Positions 1 through 6,500 of a DNA stretch of 7,886 nucleotides are shown piece by piece. Origin of the DNA: Chthonomonadaceae bacterium (lineage in GTDB: Bacteria > Armatimonadota > Chthonomonadetes > Chthonomonadales > Chthonomonadaceae); assembly GCA_025355115.1 (NCBI GenBank), contig JANXLO010000143.1:1-7886 (forward strand), in the 5' to 3' direction. The notes under the pieces were generated by a model that did no database searches, was not told where the DNA came from, and saw nothing but the letters and a program-made list of their open reading frames with translations. Positions within the stretch are counted from its first letter, which is position 1. Each line of letters opens with the position of its first letter. Position numbers and translations under genes: made by a program.

Positions 1-1
1 C

Positions 2-1804
2 GCGGTCGATTGGCAGACGCTTCGCCCTGTCAAGGCGGCAAGCAACCTGCCCCGCCTCAGAATACTGCCCGATGGCTCTGTCGTTGCCGATGGGGACATG
101 ACGAAGCACGACGTCTACACCCTTCAGCTGCACACCGATGGCAAGCCGCTCACCGCGTTGCGCCTCGAGGCGATGGCCGACGACCACCTGCCGAACCGCG
201 GCCCAGGGCGGGTCTTCTACGAGGGCACAGCAGGCGACTTTTTCCTGAGTGAGATCGCTTTGCTCGTCGGCGGCAAGCCCGTGAAATGGGCGGGCGCGGC
301 GCAGAGCGTCGGCTCGGCGCAGGGAGCCATCGACGGGAATCCGCAGACCGGCTGGAGCATTAGCGGGCGCCAGGGCCAGACGTCCATCGCGGTCTTCAGG
401 CTTGCCCAGCCGCTGACCGCGGATGCCTTCACCGTGCAACTCGACTTCGAGCAGTACTACGCGGCTGCTCTGGGCCGATTCCGTATCGCCGTCACCTCTG
501 ATCCCCGTCCCGTGGGTGCAGGCCTCCCTGCGGACATTGAGGAGGCCTTGCGGACCCCGGCGCCACAGCGCACGGACGATCAGCAGGCGCGTCTCCTCCG
601 ACACTATCTGTCGATCGCGCCAGAGCTGGAGCCGGAGCGAGCCTCTATTGCGCAACTCCGCAGCAGCATGCCCGCCTACCCGACCGCGCTGGCATTCGCC
701 GAACGCCCTGCCGACTATCCCCGCCTCACGCAGGTGCATCACCGGGGCGAATTTTTGCAACGCGAGGAGACGGTGACCGCGGGCGTTCCCGCCATTCTGC
801 CCGGCCTTCCGTCATCGCGAAAGCCTGCCGACCGTCTCACATTCGCCCGTTGGCTGGCCTCGTCGCAGAATCCGCTGACCGCCCGCGTCGCCGTCAATCG
901 CCAATGGGCCGCGCTATTCGGGGCAGGGCTCGTTCGCACCGTCCAGGATTTTGGCTATCAGGGCGAGCCGCCCTCACACCCCGAACTTCTCGACTGGCTG
1001 GCGGTTCAGTTCGCCTCCCCAGTCACCGGCAGCTCTAGAGGGCAGGCAGGGAAGGCAGGCGCTTCTGCTGGCCTGGGATGGTCGCTGAAGCAGCTTCATC
1101 ATCTGATCGTGACTAGCAGTACCTATAGGCAGTCGTCGCGAATCACGCCGGAGCTCCTGGCGCACGATCCTGAAAACCGATTGCTGACTCGCGGGCCGCG
1201 CTTCCGGCTAGATGCCGAGCTCGTCCGGGATTCTGCCCTCACCGCGAGCGGGTTGTTGTCGCGCCGGATCGGAGGCCCAAGCGTATTCCCGCCACAGCCG
1301 CCGGGCGTCACTTCCGAGGGAACATACGGACCGCTGGATTGGAAGGTGAGCGAGGGCGAGGATCGTTATCGTCGCGGCCTCTACACCTTCAGCAAGCGCA
1401 CTGCTCCCTACGCGATGTTCACGACATTCGACGCCCCGAGCGGGGACGTCTGCGTGGCGCGTCGCGAAGTCTCAGACACTCCCCTACAAGCGCTGGCTAT
1501 GCTCAACGATCAGGTGTTCATCGAGGCTGCGCAGGCGCTCGGCCGACTGATGGCCGCACAGTCAGGGACAGTGGAGGAGCGCATCGCCCTTCTGTTCCGA
1601 CGCTGCGTCACCCGCCCTCCTACCGGTGAAGAGACCGCGTTGCTGGCTCAGTACTTCACCATGCAGAAAGGTCGCTTCGAAAAGGGAGAGCTGGACGCGG
1701 CGAAAGTGGCGGGAGTAGGCGAAGGAGATGCGAACTCTCGAGCGGCGTGGACGGCGCTCGCGAGATCTCTGCTCAATCTGGACGAGGCGATCACCAAGCA
1801 TTAA
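2..1804 (+). CDS. DUF1553 (PSD1) domain protein, 5' end outside window
   Basis: Frame 2 is open from the left edge, so the ATG at 98 is internal: codons before it already read as family sequence (LPDGSVVADGD, then YTLQLHT). 600 residues are visible. Residues about 79-168 look like a discoidin-like beta-sandwich (DFFLSEIALL at its start, LGRFRIAVTSDP at its end). From about residue 277 to 560 is a well conserved DUF1553/PSD1 domain: DRLTFARWLA, NPLTARVAVNRQW, GEPPSHPELLDWLA, STYRQSS, RGPRFRLDAELVRDSAL, IGGPSVFPPQP, LYTFSKRT, TPLQALAMLND, and a typical LLNLDEAITKH ending. Family members usually carry a signal peptide, a cytochrome c-like domain and DUF1549 before this region; those would lie left of the window. 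The biochemical function is not established; the proteins are usually predicted to be exported. The DUF1501 gene follows after 49 bp, the usual partner order. A short Gly/Ala-rich insertion interrupts the domain at 1018-1077. Family assignment is firm; function unknown. Confidence 0.93.
   Translation, partial: AVDWQTLRPVKAASNLPRLRILPDGSVVADGDMTKHDVYTLQLHTDGKPLTALRLEAMADDHLPNRGPGRVFYEGTAGDFFLSEIALLVGGKPVKWAGAAQSVGSAQGAIDGNPQTGWSISGRQGQTSIAVFRLAQPLTADAFTVQLDFEQYYAAALGRFRIAVTSDPRPVGAGLPADIEEALRTPAPQRTDDQQARLLRHYLSIAPELEPERASIAQLRSSMPAYPTALAFAERPADYPRLTQVHHRGEFLQREETVTAGVPAILPGLPSSRKPADRLTFARWLASSQNPLTARVAVNRQWAALFGAGLVRTVQDFGYQGEPPSHPELLDWLAVQFASPVTGSSRGQAGKAGASAGLGWSLKQLHHLIVTSSTYRQSSRITPELLAHDPENRLLTRGPRFRLDAELVRDSALTASGLLSRRIGGPSVFPPQPPGVTSEGTYGPLDWKVSEGEDRYRRGLYTFSKRTAPYAMFTTFDAPSGDVCVARREVSDTPLQALAMLNDQVFIEAAQALGRLMAAQSGTVEERIALLFRRCVTRPPTGEETALLAQYFTMQKGRFEKGELDAAKVAGVGEGDANSRAAWTALARSLLNLDEAITKH
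1018..1077 (+). repeat. In-frame Gly/Ala/Ser-rich insertion with imperfect hairpin inside the DUF1553 domain
   Basis: In relatives the text around LLDWLAVQFA normally runs almost directly into GWSLKQLHHLI. Here about 20 residues (SPVTGSSRGQAGKAGASAGL) separate them. The DNA contains three GGCAGG copies (from 1041, 1045 and 1054, two of them overlapping) and can fold: 1043-1049 (CAGGCAG) pairs with 1068-1075 (CTGGCCTG, one bulged G), and 1051-1054 (GAAG) pairs with 1062-1065 (CTTC) around a 7-nt loop. This is seen in the sequence. That it is a small dispersed palindromic element which inserted without breaking the frame is inference; a lineage-specific surface loop is the alternative. Confidence 0.45.
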
Positions 1805-1843
1805 CAAGAAGTAAGACTTCCCTGTGCGAAACTGTGCTCGGTC

Positions 1844-1847
1844 AGGA
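1844..1847 (+). promoter_or_regulatory. Ribosome binding site deciding the DUF1501 start
   Basis: AGGA lies 6 nt before the ATG at 1854. The in-frame GTG at 1824 would add ten residues (starting MRNCARSGKI) ahead of an otherwise standard Tat signal and has no comparable purine-rich site before it. The ATG at 1854 is therefore preferred. Confidence 0.6.
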
Positions 1848-1853
1848 AAAATC

Positions 1854-3302
1854 ATGAACGAACAAGACAACCAGAAACTGCATATCGCCAGGAGACACTT
1901 CTTTCAAGAGTGCGGCGTGGGGATCGGAAAGATCGCGCTGGCTTCGCTGCTGACGGACGCCTTCGCGACGCAGAGCGCGCAGGCGGACGGCGTCAAAGGC
2001 GCGAATCCGCTGGCAGCCCGGAAGCCGCATTTCGCGCCGAAGGCGAAGCGCGTCATCCATCTCTTCATGGCCGGCGCGCCGAGCCAACTTGATCTGTTCG
2101 ACTACAAGCCCGAACTGACGAAGCTGGAGGGCAAGCCGATTCCGCCCTCGGTCATCAAGGGGCAGCGCTATGCCTTCATTCGCTCCGACGCCGCCGTTCT
2201 GGGGCCGCGCTTCCCGTTCGCAAAGCACGGGCAGAGCGGAGCCGAGCTCTCGGAGATGCTGCCGCATCTGGCAGAGGTTGTGGACGACATCTGCATCCTC
2301 AAGTCCATGAAGACCGATCAGTTCAACCATGCCCCCGCGCAGATACTGATGAACACCGGGTTCGCGCAGCCGGGTCGGCCCAGCATCGGCTCCTGGGTGA
2401 CTTACGGCCTGGGCGCGGAGACCAACGATCTGCCCGCATTCGTCGTCATGTCCACAGGGGCGGGCATCAGCGGAGGCGCGGCCAACTGGTCGGGCGGCTT
2501 CCTGCCGACCATCTACTCCGGCGTTCGTCTGCGCAATCAAGGCGATGCCATTCTGGACGTCAACCGCCCCGCAGGTGTAGACGCGAAGCTTCAGCGGGAT
2601 ACGATAGATCTGGTGGGAGAGTTCAATCGGCGGGAGATGGCGCGGGAGGGCGACCCGGAGATTGCGGCGCGCATCGCCGCCTATGAGATGTCGTATCGCC
2701 TGCAGACCTCCGCGCCGGAGCTAATGGATCTGAAATCGGAGTCGAAGGCGACACTTGAGATGTATGGCGCCGATCCTGACAAGCCGTCCTTCGCGAGGGC
2801 TTGCCTCCTTGCTCGCCGACTGATCGAGCGTGGGGTGCGCTTCGTGAATATCTACCACGAGGGCTGGGACGCGCATTCTGACGTGGCGGGCAACCTGAGG
2901 AGCAACTGCGCCGCGACCGACCGCGCCTCGGCTGCATTGGTGAAGGATCTGAAGCAGCGGGGCCTGCTTGACGACACGCTTGTAGTGTGGGGCGGGGAGT
3001 TCGGGCGTACACCCATGGGCGAGACAAACGCGGGCCTTGGCCGAAGCCAGGGGCGCGACCATCACCCCCAGGCCTTCACGATGTGGCTGGCGGGCGGCGG
3101 CATGAAGCGTGGTCTGTCCTACGGCGGCACGGACGACCTCGGCTTCAACGTCACCGACAACCCTGTCCCCATCCACGACCTCCAGGCCACCATCCTGCAT
3201 CTGTTAGGCCTTGACCACGAGCGCTTGACTTATCGCTACGCAGGCCGAGACTTCCGCCTGACCGATGTGGAGGGCAAAGTAATCAAAGAGCTGCTGGCCT
3301 GA
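1854..3302 (+). CDS. DUF1501 domain protein with Tat signal
   Basis: 482 residues from the ATG at 1854, complete and of normal family length. A twin-arginine signal is visible: ARRHFFQ with Arg13-Arg14, a hydrophobic stretch to about residue 33, and an AQA cleavage site near 42-44. The protein should therefore be exported folded. DUF1501 proteins belong to the alkaline phosphatase/sulfatase-like fold. Conserved blocks seen here are HLFMAGAPSQLDLFDYKP after the signal, LPHLAEVVDDICILKSM, RPSIGSWVTYGLG, GWDAHSD (337-343), VVWGGEFGRTP (GGEFGRTP at 380-387) and GRDHHP (400-405). The acidic and His residues in the last blocks sit where metal ligands are expected in this fold, which is inference. 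Substrate and reaction are unknown. It lies 49 bp behind the DUF1553 gene on the same strand, the usual partnership, so co-transcription is likely. It ends 24 bp before the convergent dprA stop. Confidence 0.95.
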   Translation: MNEQDNQKLHIARRHFFQECGVGIGKIALASLLTDAFATQSAQADGVKGANPLAARKPHFAPKAKRVIHLFMAGAPSQLDLFDYKPELTKLEGKPIPPSVIKGQRYAFIRSDAAVLGPRFPFAKHGQSGAELSEMLPHLAEVVDDICILKSMKTDQFNHAPAQILMNTGFAQPGRPSIGSWVTYGLGAETNDLPAFVVMSTGAGISGGAANWSGGFLPTIYSGVRLRNQGDAILDVNRPAGVDAKLQRDTIDLVGEFNRREMAREGDPEIAARIAAYEMSYRLQTSAPELMDLKSESKATLEMYGADPDKPSFARACLLARRLIERGVRFVNIYHEGWDAHSDVAGNLRSNCAATDRASAALVKDLKQRGLLDDTLVVWGGEFGRTPMGETNAGLGRSQGRDHHPQAFTMWLAGGGMKRGLSYGGTDDLGFNVTDNPVPIHDLQATILHLLGLDHERLTYRYAGRDFRLTDVEGKVIKELLA

Positions 3303-3340
3303 GCCTCTAGTCTTGTATAGGTGTTTTCAGGCGAAGGCTC
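3297..3340. terminator. Convergent junction with weak inverted repeats, possible shared terminator
   Basis: The two convergent genes end GCC TGA on both strands, so 3297-3302 (GCCTGA) and 3327-3332 (TCAGGC) form a 6-bp inverted repeat with a 24-nt loop. A second pair, GAGCCT (3301-3306) and AGGCTC (3335-3340), overlaps it. Neither stem is strong. The only T-rich piece is TTTT at 3324-3327. A bidirectional terminator is expected here from the layout, but the sequence gives weak support. Confidence 0.22.
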
Positions 3341-4595
3341 GGATGTATGTGTTTCCCGGGAGACGACGGACGAAGCCTTCGAGCTCGAGGAAGAGCATCT
3401 CGATGCCTGCGTCGGTGGAGGACATGTCCGCCATCTGCGCGATCATATCGACGTGCTGGGGCGTCTGGGTCAGGCACTCCATCAGCCTCTGACGTGTCGG
3501 GGGCAACGCAGCAATAAGCGCGCTAAGGTCAGGCGTAGTCACCTCGTTCGAGGCTTCGTGATCAGAGGAGTCGTTTGGCACAGATTCCAATGTGGCGCGG
3601 CGTTCGCGCAGTTCGAGGATGCCCTGCGCTCCGGTGCTGACCGGGAGAAGATCCACGGCTCGGAGCACATCGATCGTCTCGGTGATGAGGGCCGCGCCCT
3701 CCTTCAGCAGGTCGTTGCAGCCCACGCTCGTGGGGCGGTCTATGTTGCCGGGGATCGCCATCACTATGCGGTTTTGCTCCGCCGCAAACCGGGCCGTGAT
3801 GAGAGCTCCGCTCTGCTTCGGAGCCTCCACGACCAGCACACCGAGTGACATCGCGCTGATGAGCCGGTTGCGGGCGGGAAACCGCCAGGCCTCCGGCTGC
3901 GCTCCCAGAGGGTTTTCAGAGATCATCGCCCCATGCTCCCTGATCTGCTCGAACAGGCTGCGGTTCTCACGCGGGTAGTCCACATCAAGACCACATCCCA
4001 GAAACGCCAGCGTCCGGCCCCCGCCCGAAAGGGCGCCTCTATGGGACGAAGCGTCGATTCCCACCGCTCCCCCGCTTATCACCGTTACGCCCTGCTCCGC
4101 CAGCTCACGGGCAAATCGCTCCGCGACAGAGCGACCGTAGGGTGTCGCATGCCGCGAGCCCACCATCCCGACGCTTCGGCTGTCCCCGGACTCCAATGTG
4201 CCTCGCACGAACAACATCGGCGGAGGATCGGTCAATACCTCCAGGGCTTCCGGATAGGCTGGCTGGCCGCGAAGGGCGAGCCAAACGTTCTGCTTCATCA
4301 TCCAGGCCACCTGACGATCTGTCGGCAGCGTAAGCGGGTCGCGCAGCCGAACCAAATGCCGGGCCTGGAAGCCAATTATCTCGTCGAACTCCGAATCGGC
4401 AGCGTCGAAAACACGCTGCGGGTCACCGTTGAAATGGGCTAGCACCGCGTTCGCCAGACGAGGGACGAGCGGGACATTGGCAAGATGGAGCCAGGCAAGC
4501 AGAGCGTCCCCCTCCAACGGCGTGGAGGGGGACTGAGGTTCAGAGGAGGATGCGGAGGTCAGCGGAGCGTCGGGTTCTGCGTTCGAGACGGACAT
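3327..4595 (-). CDS. dprA: DNA-processing protein DprA (Smf)
   Basis: 422 residues, cytoplasmic. DprA binds incoming single-stranded DNA and loads RecA onto it during natural transformation; many bacteria keep it without known competence. An N-terminal tail rich in Ser/Pro (about 1-28) precedes a SAM/HhH-like helical domain (about 31-87). The Rossmann-type core follows: VGSRHATPYG (145-154), SGGAVGID (174-181), LGCGLDVDYPRENRSL (199-214), RFPARNRLIS (238-247), the QSGALITARFAAEQNR block, and PGNIDRPTSVGCNDLLKEGA (282-301). Residues about 353-420 form the C-terminal winged-helix domain (LPPTRQRLMECL, then MLFLELEGFVRRLPG). The extra N-terminal tail and a linker between core and winged helix make it somewhat long for the family. 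The start ATG lies 7 bp after the stop of the upstream propeller gene, suggesting one transcript and possible translational coupling. No topA or rnhB neighbour is visible. Identification is firm. Confidence 0.97.
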   Translation of the reverse strand: MSVSNAEPDAPLTSASSSEPQSPSTPLEGDALLAWLHLANVPLVPRLANAVLAHFNGDPQRVFDAADSEFDEIIGFQARHLVRLRDPLTLPTDRQVAWMMKQNVWLALRGQPAYPEALEVLTDPPPMLFVRGTLESGDSRSVGMVGSRHATPYGRSVAERFARELAEQGVTVISGGAVGIDASSHRGALSGGGRTLAFLGCGLDVDYPRENRSLFEQIREHGAMISENPLGAQPEAWRFPARNRLISAMSLGVLVVEAPKQSGALITARFAAEQNRIVMAIPGNIDRPTSVGCNDLLKEGAALITETIDVLRAVDLLPVSTGAQGILELRERRATLESVPNDSSDHEASNEVTTPDLSALIAALPPTRQRLMECLTQTPQHVDMIAQMADMSSTDAGIEMLFLELEGFVRRLPGNTYIRAFA

Positions 4596-4602
4596 GCGGG
4601 AA

Positions 4603-6309
4603 CTATTCGCCGCCTCCGGGCCCGCCGGGTGTCGCGCCCGCGCCGCCGGGGCCGCGCGAGCCGCCCTTGGTGCCCGATTTGCTGCCGCCGTTCGCGGAAT
4701 TTGCGCGTTTCATCGCCCTGCGCGGCACCGTGTCGTCAATGACGAAGCTCCAGGTTTTGGTGGCGAGGTTGCCCATCCAGTCCTTCACGGATATGCTGAC
4801 GCTGTGATGGCCGTCGACGAGGCTGGAGCCTCTGCCTGCGCCGCTCTCCTGCGTGTAGTACTCGACGCTGCCGTCATTGGGATCCCAGGAGAATCCCTCC
4901 TTGTCGCCCGCGTCGACGCCCTGAATCCGGCGAGGCAAGTCCTTGCCATCGAGCTTGACGTGGAGGCTGGAAATGTCGATTCCAGAGCCGACGTCGCCCA
5001 CTCGTGCGCTGATATGGAACGGAGGACGCCCATTGAGCGCATCACCCGGCTCTGGCACCATCTGCGTGATGGTCGGCGGCTGAGAATCGGGTGCGTCGTG
5101 CCGGAAGGCCGTCAGCGATCCGTCGTCGGAGAGAATGTAGAGGCTGCCGTCCGCCACAAGAGGGGTCGCGGCGACATTGGTGACTGTGGGCAGGTAGCTT
5201 GCATTCGTGCCGCTGGGAGTGAGGATATAGCTCCATTTGAGCGCGCCGGTCGCGGTGTCAAACGCGTTGACTCCGCCAAGGGCAGTCGCGACGATCAGCA
5301 GATTGTCAACGACGACGGGGGCCGTCAAAACCTCCTCATCGACGCGCACGGATTTCCGCCAGAGGCTGCCGCCGCTCGGGTTGATCGCGTAGACGTAGCG
5401 GTCGGCGGTGACGACGTAGACGTTGCCTGCGGCATCGGTTGCGGGCGGGGCGACGGCATCGTTGGGCAGACGCAGGGGCCAGAGCCGCACGCCGTTGGTT
5501 CGATATTTCGAGAGGGTGCTGCCGGTGATGAGGTAGAACGTCTCGCCTGTGACGGCGGGAAGTGCGGCGCGGATATCGCCCTCGACGCGGTTGGCATATC
5601 GCTGCACGCCGCTGCTGAGGTCGACCTTATGCAGCACCTGGTTGCCAGTGACGTAGTAGAGATAGCCGTCCGCCGCGGTCATGCCGGCGATCACATCGCC
5701 GCCCATGTCCACGCCCTCTTTGCCCTTCATGCTCCATACGCCGGGGATGAAATCGCCGGTCGCGGTGTTGGCGGCGTAGAGGCGGTTATTCTGGCCTGCC
5801 GCGAAGACTGTCTTGCCGACGACTACGGGGGAGTTGGTGACGCCGCCTGGAATATTGATGTACCACTTCTTGGTGCCGGCCGCGGCGTCAAAGGCGTAGA
5901 GGCCGTCCAGCGCGCCGACATAGAGCGTGTCGCCGGCGATGACCGGAGCAGCGATGACAGCTTCAGAGAGCGTTGAAGCGGAGTCGGCGGGGAAGCGCCA
6001 TTTGAGCGCGCCCTGTCTGGCGTCCACCGCGTAGAGGATCTTGCCCGAGGCGTAGTAGATCGTGCCGTCGGCGTATATCGGAGCCGCAGGATTGTTGCTG
6101 TAGCCAAGCCCATTGTATTTCCAGAGCACGGCCATCGGAGTCTGCACCGCTGAGCTGGAGCCCTGCGCGACTGCGGGCCGCACGGTCAGCGTCGTCCCGG
6201 CGATGGATAGGAACGAGAGCGCGGCGACTGCGGCCACGGCTCCCCTGCTGAAAGTCTTCTGTCGGCGCGGATGCGCCCACGAAAAACGGATACGCGGAAG
6301 CGTCATCAT
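4603..6309 (-). CDS. Exported eight-bladed PQQ-like beta-propeller protein with Ig-like domain
   Basis: 568 residues from the ATG at 6309. That start has AGGGGG 7 nt before it; an ATG at 6381 would add 24 residues, has no such site and sits in an inverted repeat. A Sec signal peptide is visible: basic n-region (about 5-22), hydrophobic 23-43, and cleavage after AVA near residue 48. Residues about 50-405 hold eight PQQ/quinoprotein-type repeats of the form 'xGxxYxxxxxxxLYAxDxxxGxxxW' (for example TLYVGALDGLYAFDAAAG, GALKWRFP, GALKWSY). The first strand (VLWKYNG) probably closes blade eight. Residues about 410-525 form an Ig-like beta-sandwich with LDGKDLPRR and DGHHSVSISVKDWMGN. The tail (about 527-568) is Gly/Pro/Lys-rich. 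The closest general resemblance is to BamB/PQQ-binding-like propellers, which act as binding scaffolds. No enzyme residues are recognisable, so function is unknown. It is transcribed from the promoter at 6433-6461 and lies directly ahead of dprA. Confidence 0.92.
   Translation of the reverse strand: MMTLPRIRFSWAHPRRQKTFSRGAVAAVAALSFLSIAGTTLTVRPAVAQGSSSAVQTPMAVLWKYNGLGYSNNPAAPIYADGTIYYASGKILYAVDARQGALKWRFPADSASTLSEAVIAAPVIAGDTLYVGALDGLYAFDAAAGTKKWYINIPGGVTNSPVVVGKTVFAAGQNNRLYAANTATGDFIPGVWSMKGKEGVDMGGDVIAGMTAADGYLYYVTGNQVLHKVDLSSGVQRYANRVEGDIRAALPAVTGETFYLITGSTLSKYRTNGVRLWPLRLPNDAVAPPATDAAGNVYVVTADRYVYAINPSGGSLWRKSVRVDEEVLTAPVVVDNLLIVATALGGVNAFDTATGALKWSYILTPSGTNASYLPTVTNVAATPLVADGSLYILSDDGSLTAFRHDAPDSQPPTITQMVPEPGDALNGRPPFHISARVGDVGSGIDISSLHVKLDGKDLPRRIQGVDAGDKEGFSWDPNDGSVEYYTQESGAGRGSSLVDGHHSVSISVKDWMGNLATKTWSFVIDDTVPRRAMKRANSANGGSKSGTKGGSRGPGGAGATPGGPGGGE
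4613..4617 (-). promoter_or_regulatory. Shine-Dalgarno-like GGAGG inside the end of the propeller gene, possibly serving dprA
   Basis: On the minus strand GGAGG lies within the last codons of the propeller gene, 17 nt before the dprA ATG at 4595. That spacing is long for direct initiation. Terminating ribosomes at the TAG (4603-4605) could instead reinitiate 7 bp downstream. No better purine-rich site is seen nearer the dprA start. Confidence 0.35.
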
Positions 6310-6316
6310 CTGGAAA

Positions 6317-6322
6317 CCCCCT
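6317..6322 (-). promoter_or_regulatory. Ribosome binding site deciding the propeller start
   Basis: On the minus strand AGGGGG ends 7 nt before ATG 6309 (10 nt before a second, adjacent ATG at 6306). The protein from here begins with a normal signal peptide (MMTLPRIRF, then a basic and a hydrophobic stretch). The upstream ATG at 6381 is preceded by TCTAAAAA, with no match to the anti-Shine-Dalgarno sequence. Confidence 0.65.
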
Positions 6323-6374
6323 GTCTGGTGGTGGGAATAAGCGGTGCTGCGAAAGGCGGATCGGCACACAAAAT

Positions 6375-6400
6375 CTCTCATTTTTTAGACGTGATGAGAG
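6375..6400 (-). promoter_or_regulatory. Perfect 7-bp inverted repeat in the 5' leader, enclosing an unused ATG
   Basis: On the minus strand CTCTCAT (6400-6394) and ATGAGAG (6381-6375) are exact reverse complements separated by 12 nt (CACGTCTAAAAA). The repeat lies about 26-51 nt downstream of the predicted transcription start. As RNA it would form a hairpin hiding the ATG at 6381. As DNA it could be an operator for a dimeric regulator. It is followed only by ATTTTG, so it is a poor attenuator. The repeat is seen; its role is unknown. Confidence 0.4.
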
Positions 6401-6432
6401 CGAGCATCGTTACGCCGTGACTTCTTCACCCT

Positions 6433-6461
6433 ATTATAAGAAATCAGCGGGCTCCTGTCAA
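6433..6461 (-). promoter_or_regulatory. Consensus sigma70-type promoter for the propeller-dprA unit
   Basis: On the minus strand TTGACA (6461-6456) is followed after exactly 17 nt by TATAAT (6438-6433): full consensus in both boxes at optimal spacing. Transcription should start near 6425-6427, giving a leader of about 117 nt to the ATG at 6309. It lies in the gap behind cimA, so the propeller gene and dprA need not depend on cimA transcription. No extended -10 TG and no A/T-rich upstream element is seen. Confidence 0.85.
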
Positions 6462-6470
6462 GTGCCTGCT

Positions 6471-6489
6471 CCGAATTGCTCAACTTCGG
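6471..6489 (-). terminator. Weak hairpin behind cimA
   Basis: Starting 12 nt after the cimA stop on the minus strand, CCGAA (6489-6485) pairs with TTCGG (6475-6471). Two further T-A pairs form past a bulged G, closing a GAGC loop. No T-run follows, so intrinsic termination is doubtful. The position, 9 nt before the -35 box of the next promoter, suits a gene boundary. Confidence 0.22.
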
Positions 6490-6500
6490 GGCGAACCGAG

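Noticed and set aside
98..100. ATG at 98 as the start of the DUF1553 gene
   Set aside because: The frame is open to the left edge and upstream codons encode the conserved DGSVVADGD stretch, so the gene begins outside the window.
1808..1820. Small palindrome GAAGT-AAG-ACTTC between the DUF1553 and DUF1501 genes
   Set aside because: It has a 5-bp A/T-rich stem with a 3-nt loop and no T-run. It is too weak to call a terminator and sits within a likely operon.
1824..1853. GTG at 1824 as the DUF1501 start
   Set aside because: It gives a ten-residue extension before the Tat signal with no ribosome binding site; ATG 1854 has AGGA at 6 nt.
1842..2540. Minus-strand open frame of 232 codons opposite the DUF1501 gene
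   Set aside because: It is antisense to conserved DUF1501 blocks and has no family resemblance.
4594..5976. Long open plus-strand frame (460 codons) antisense to the propeller gene
   Set aside because: The minus strand carries a coherent signal peptide, eight propeller repeats and an Ig-like domain. The plus-strand translation matches no family I recognise and reflects GC-rich codon use on the opposite strand.
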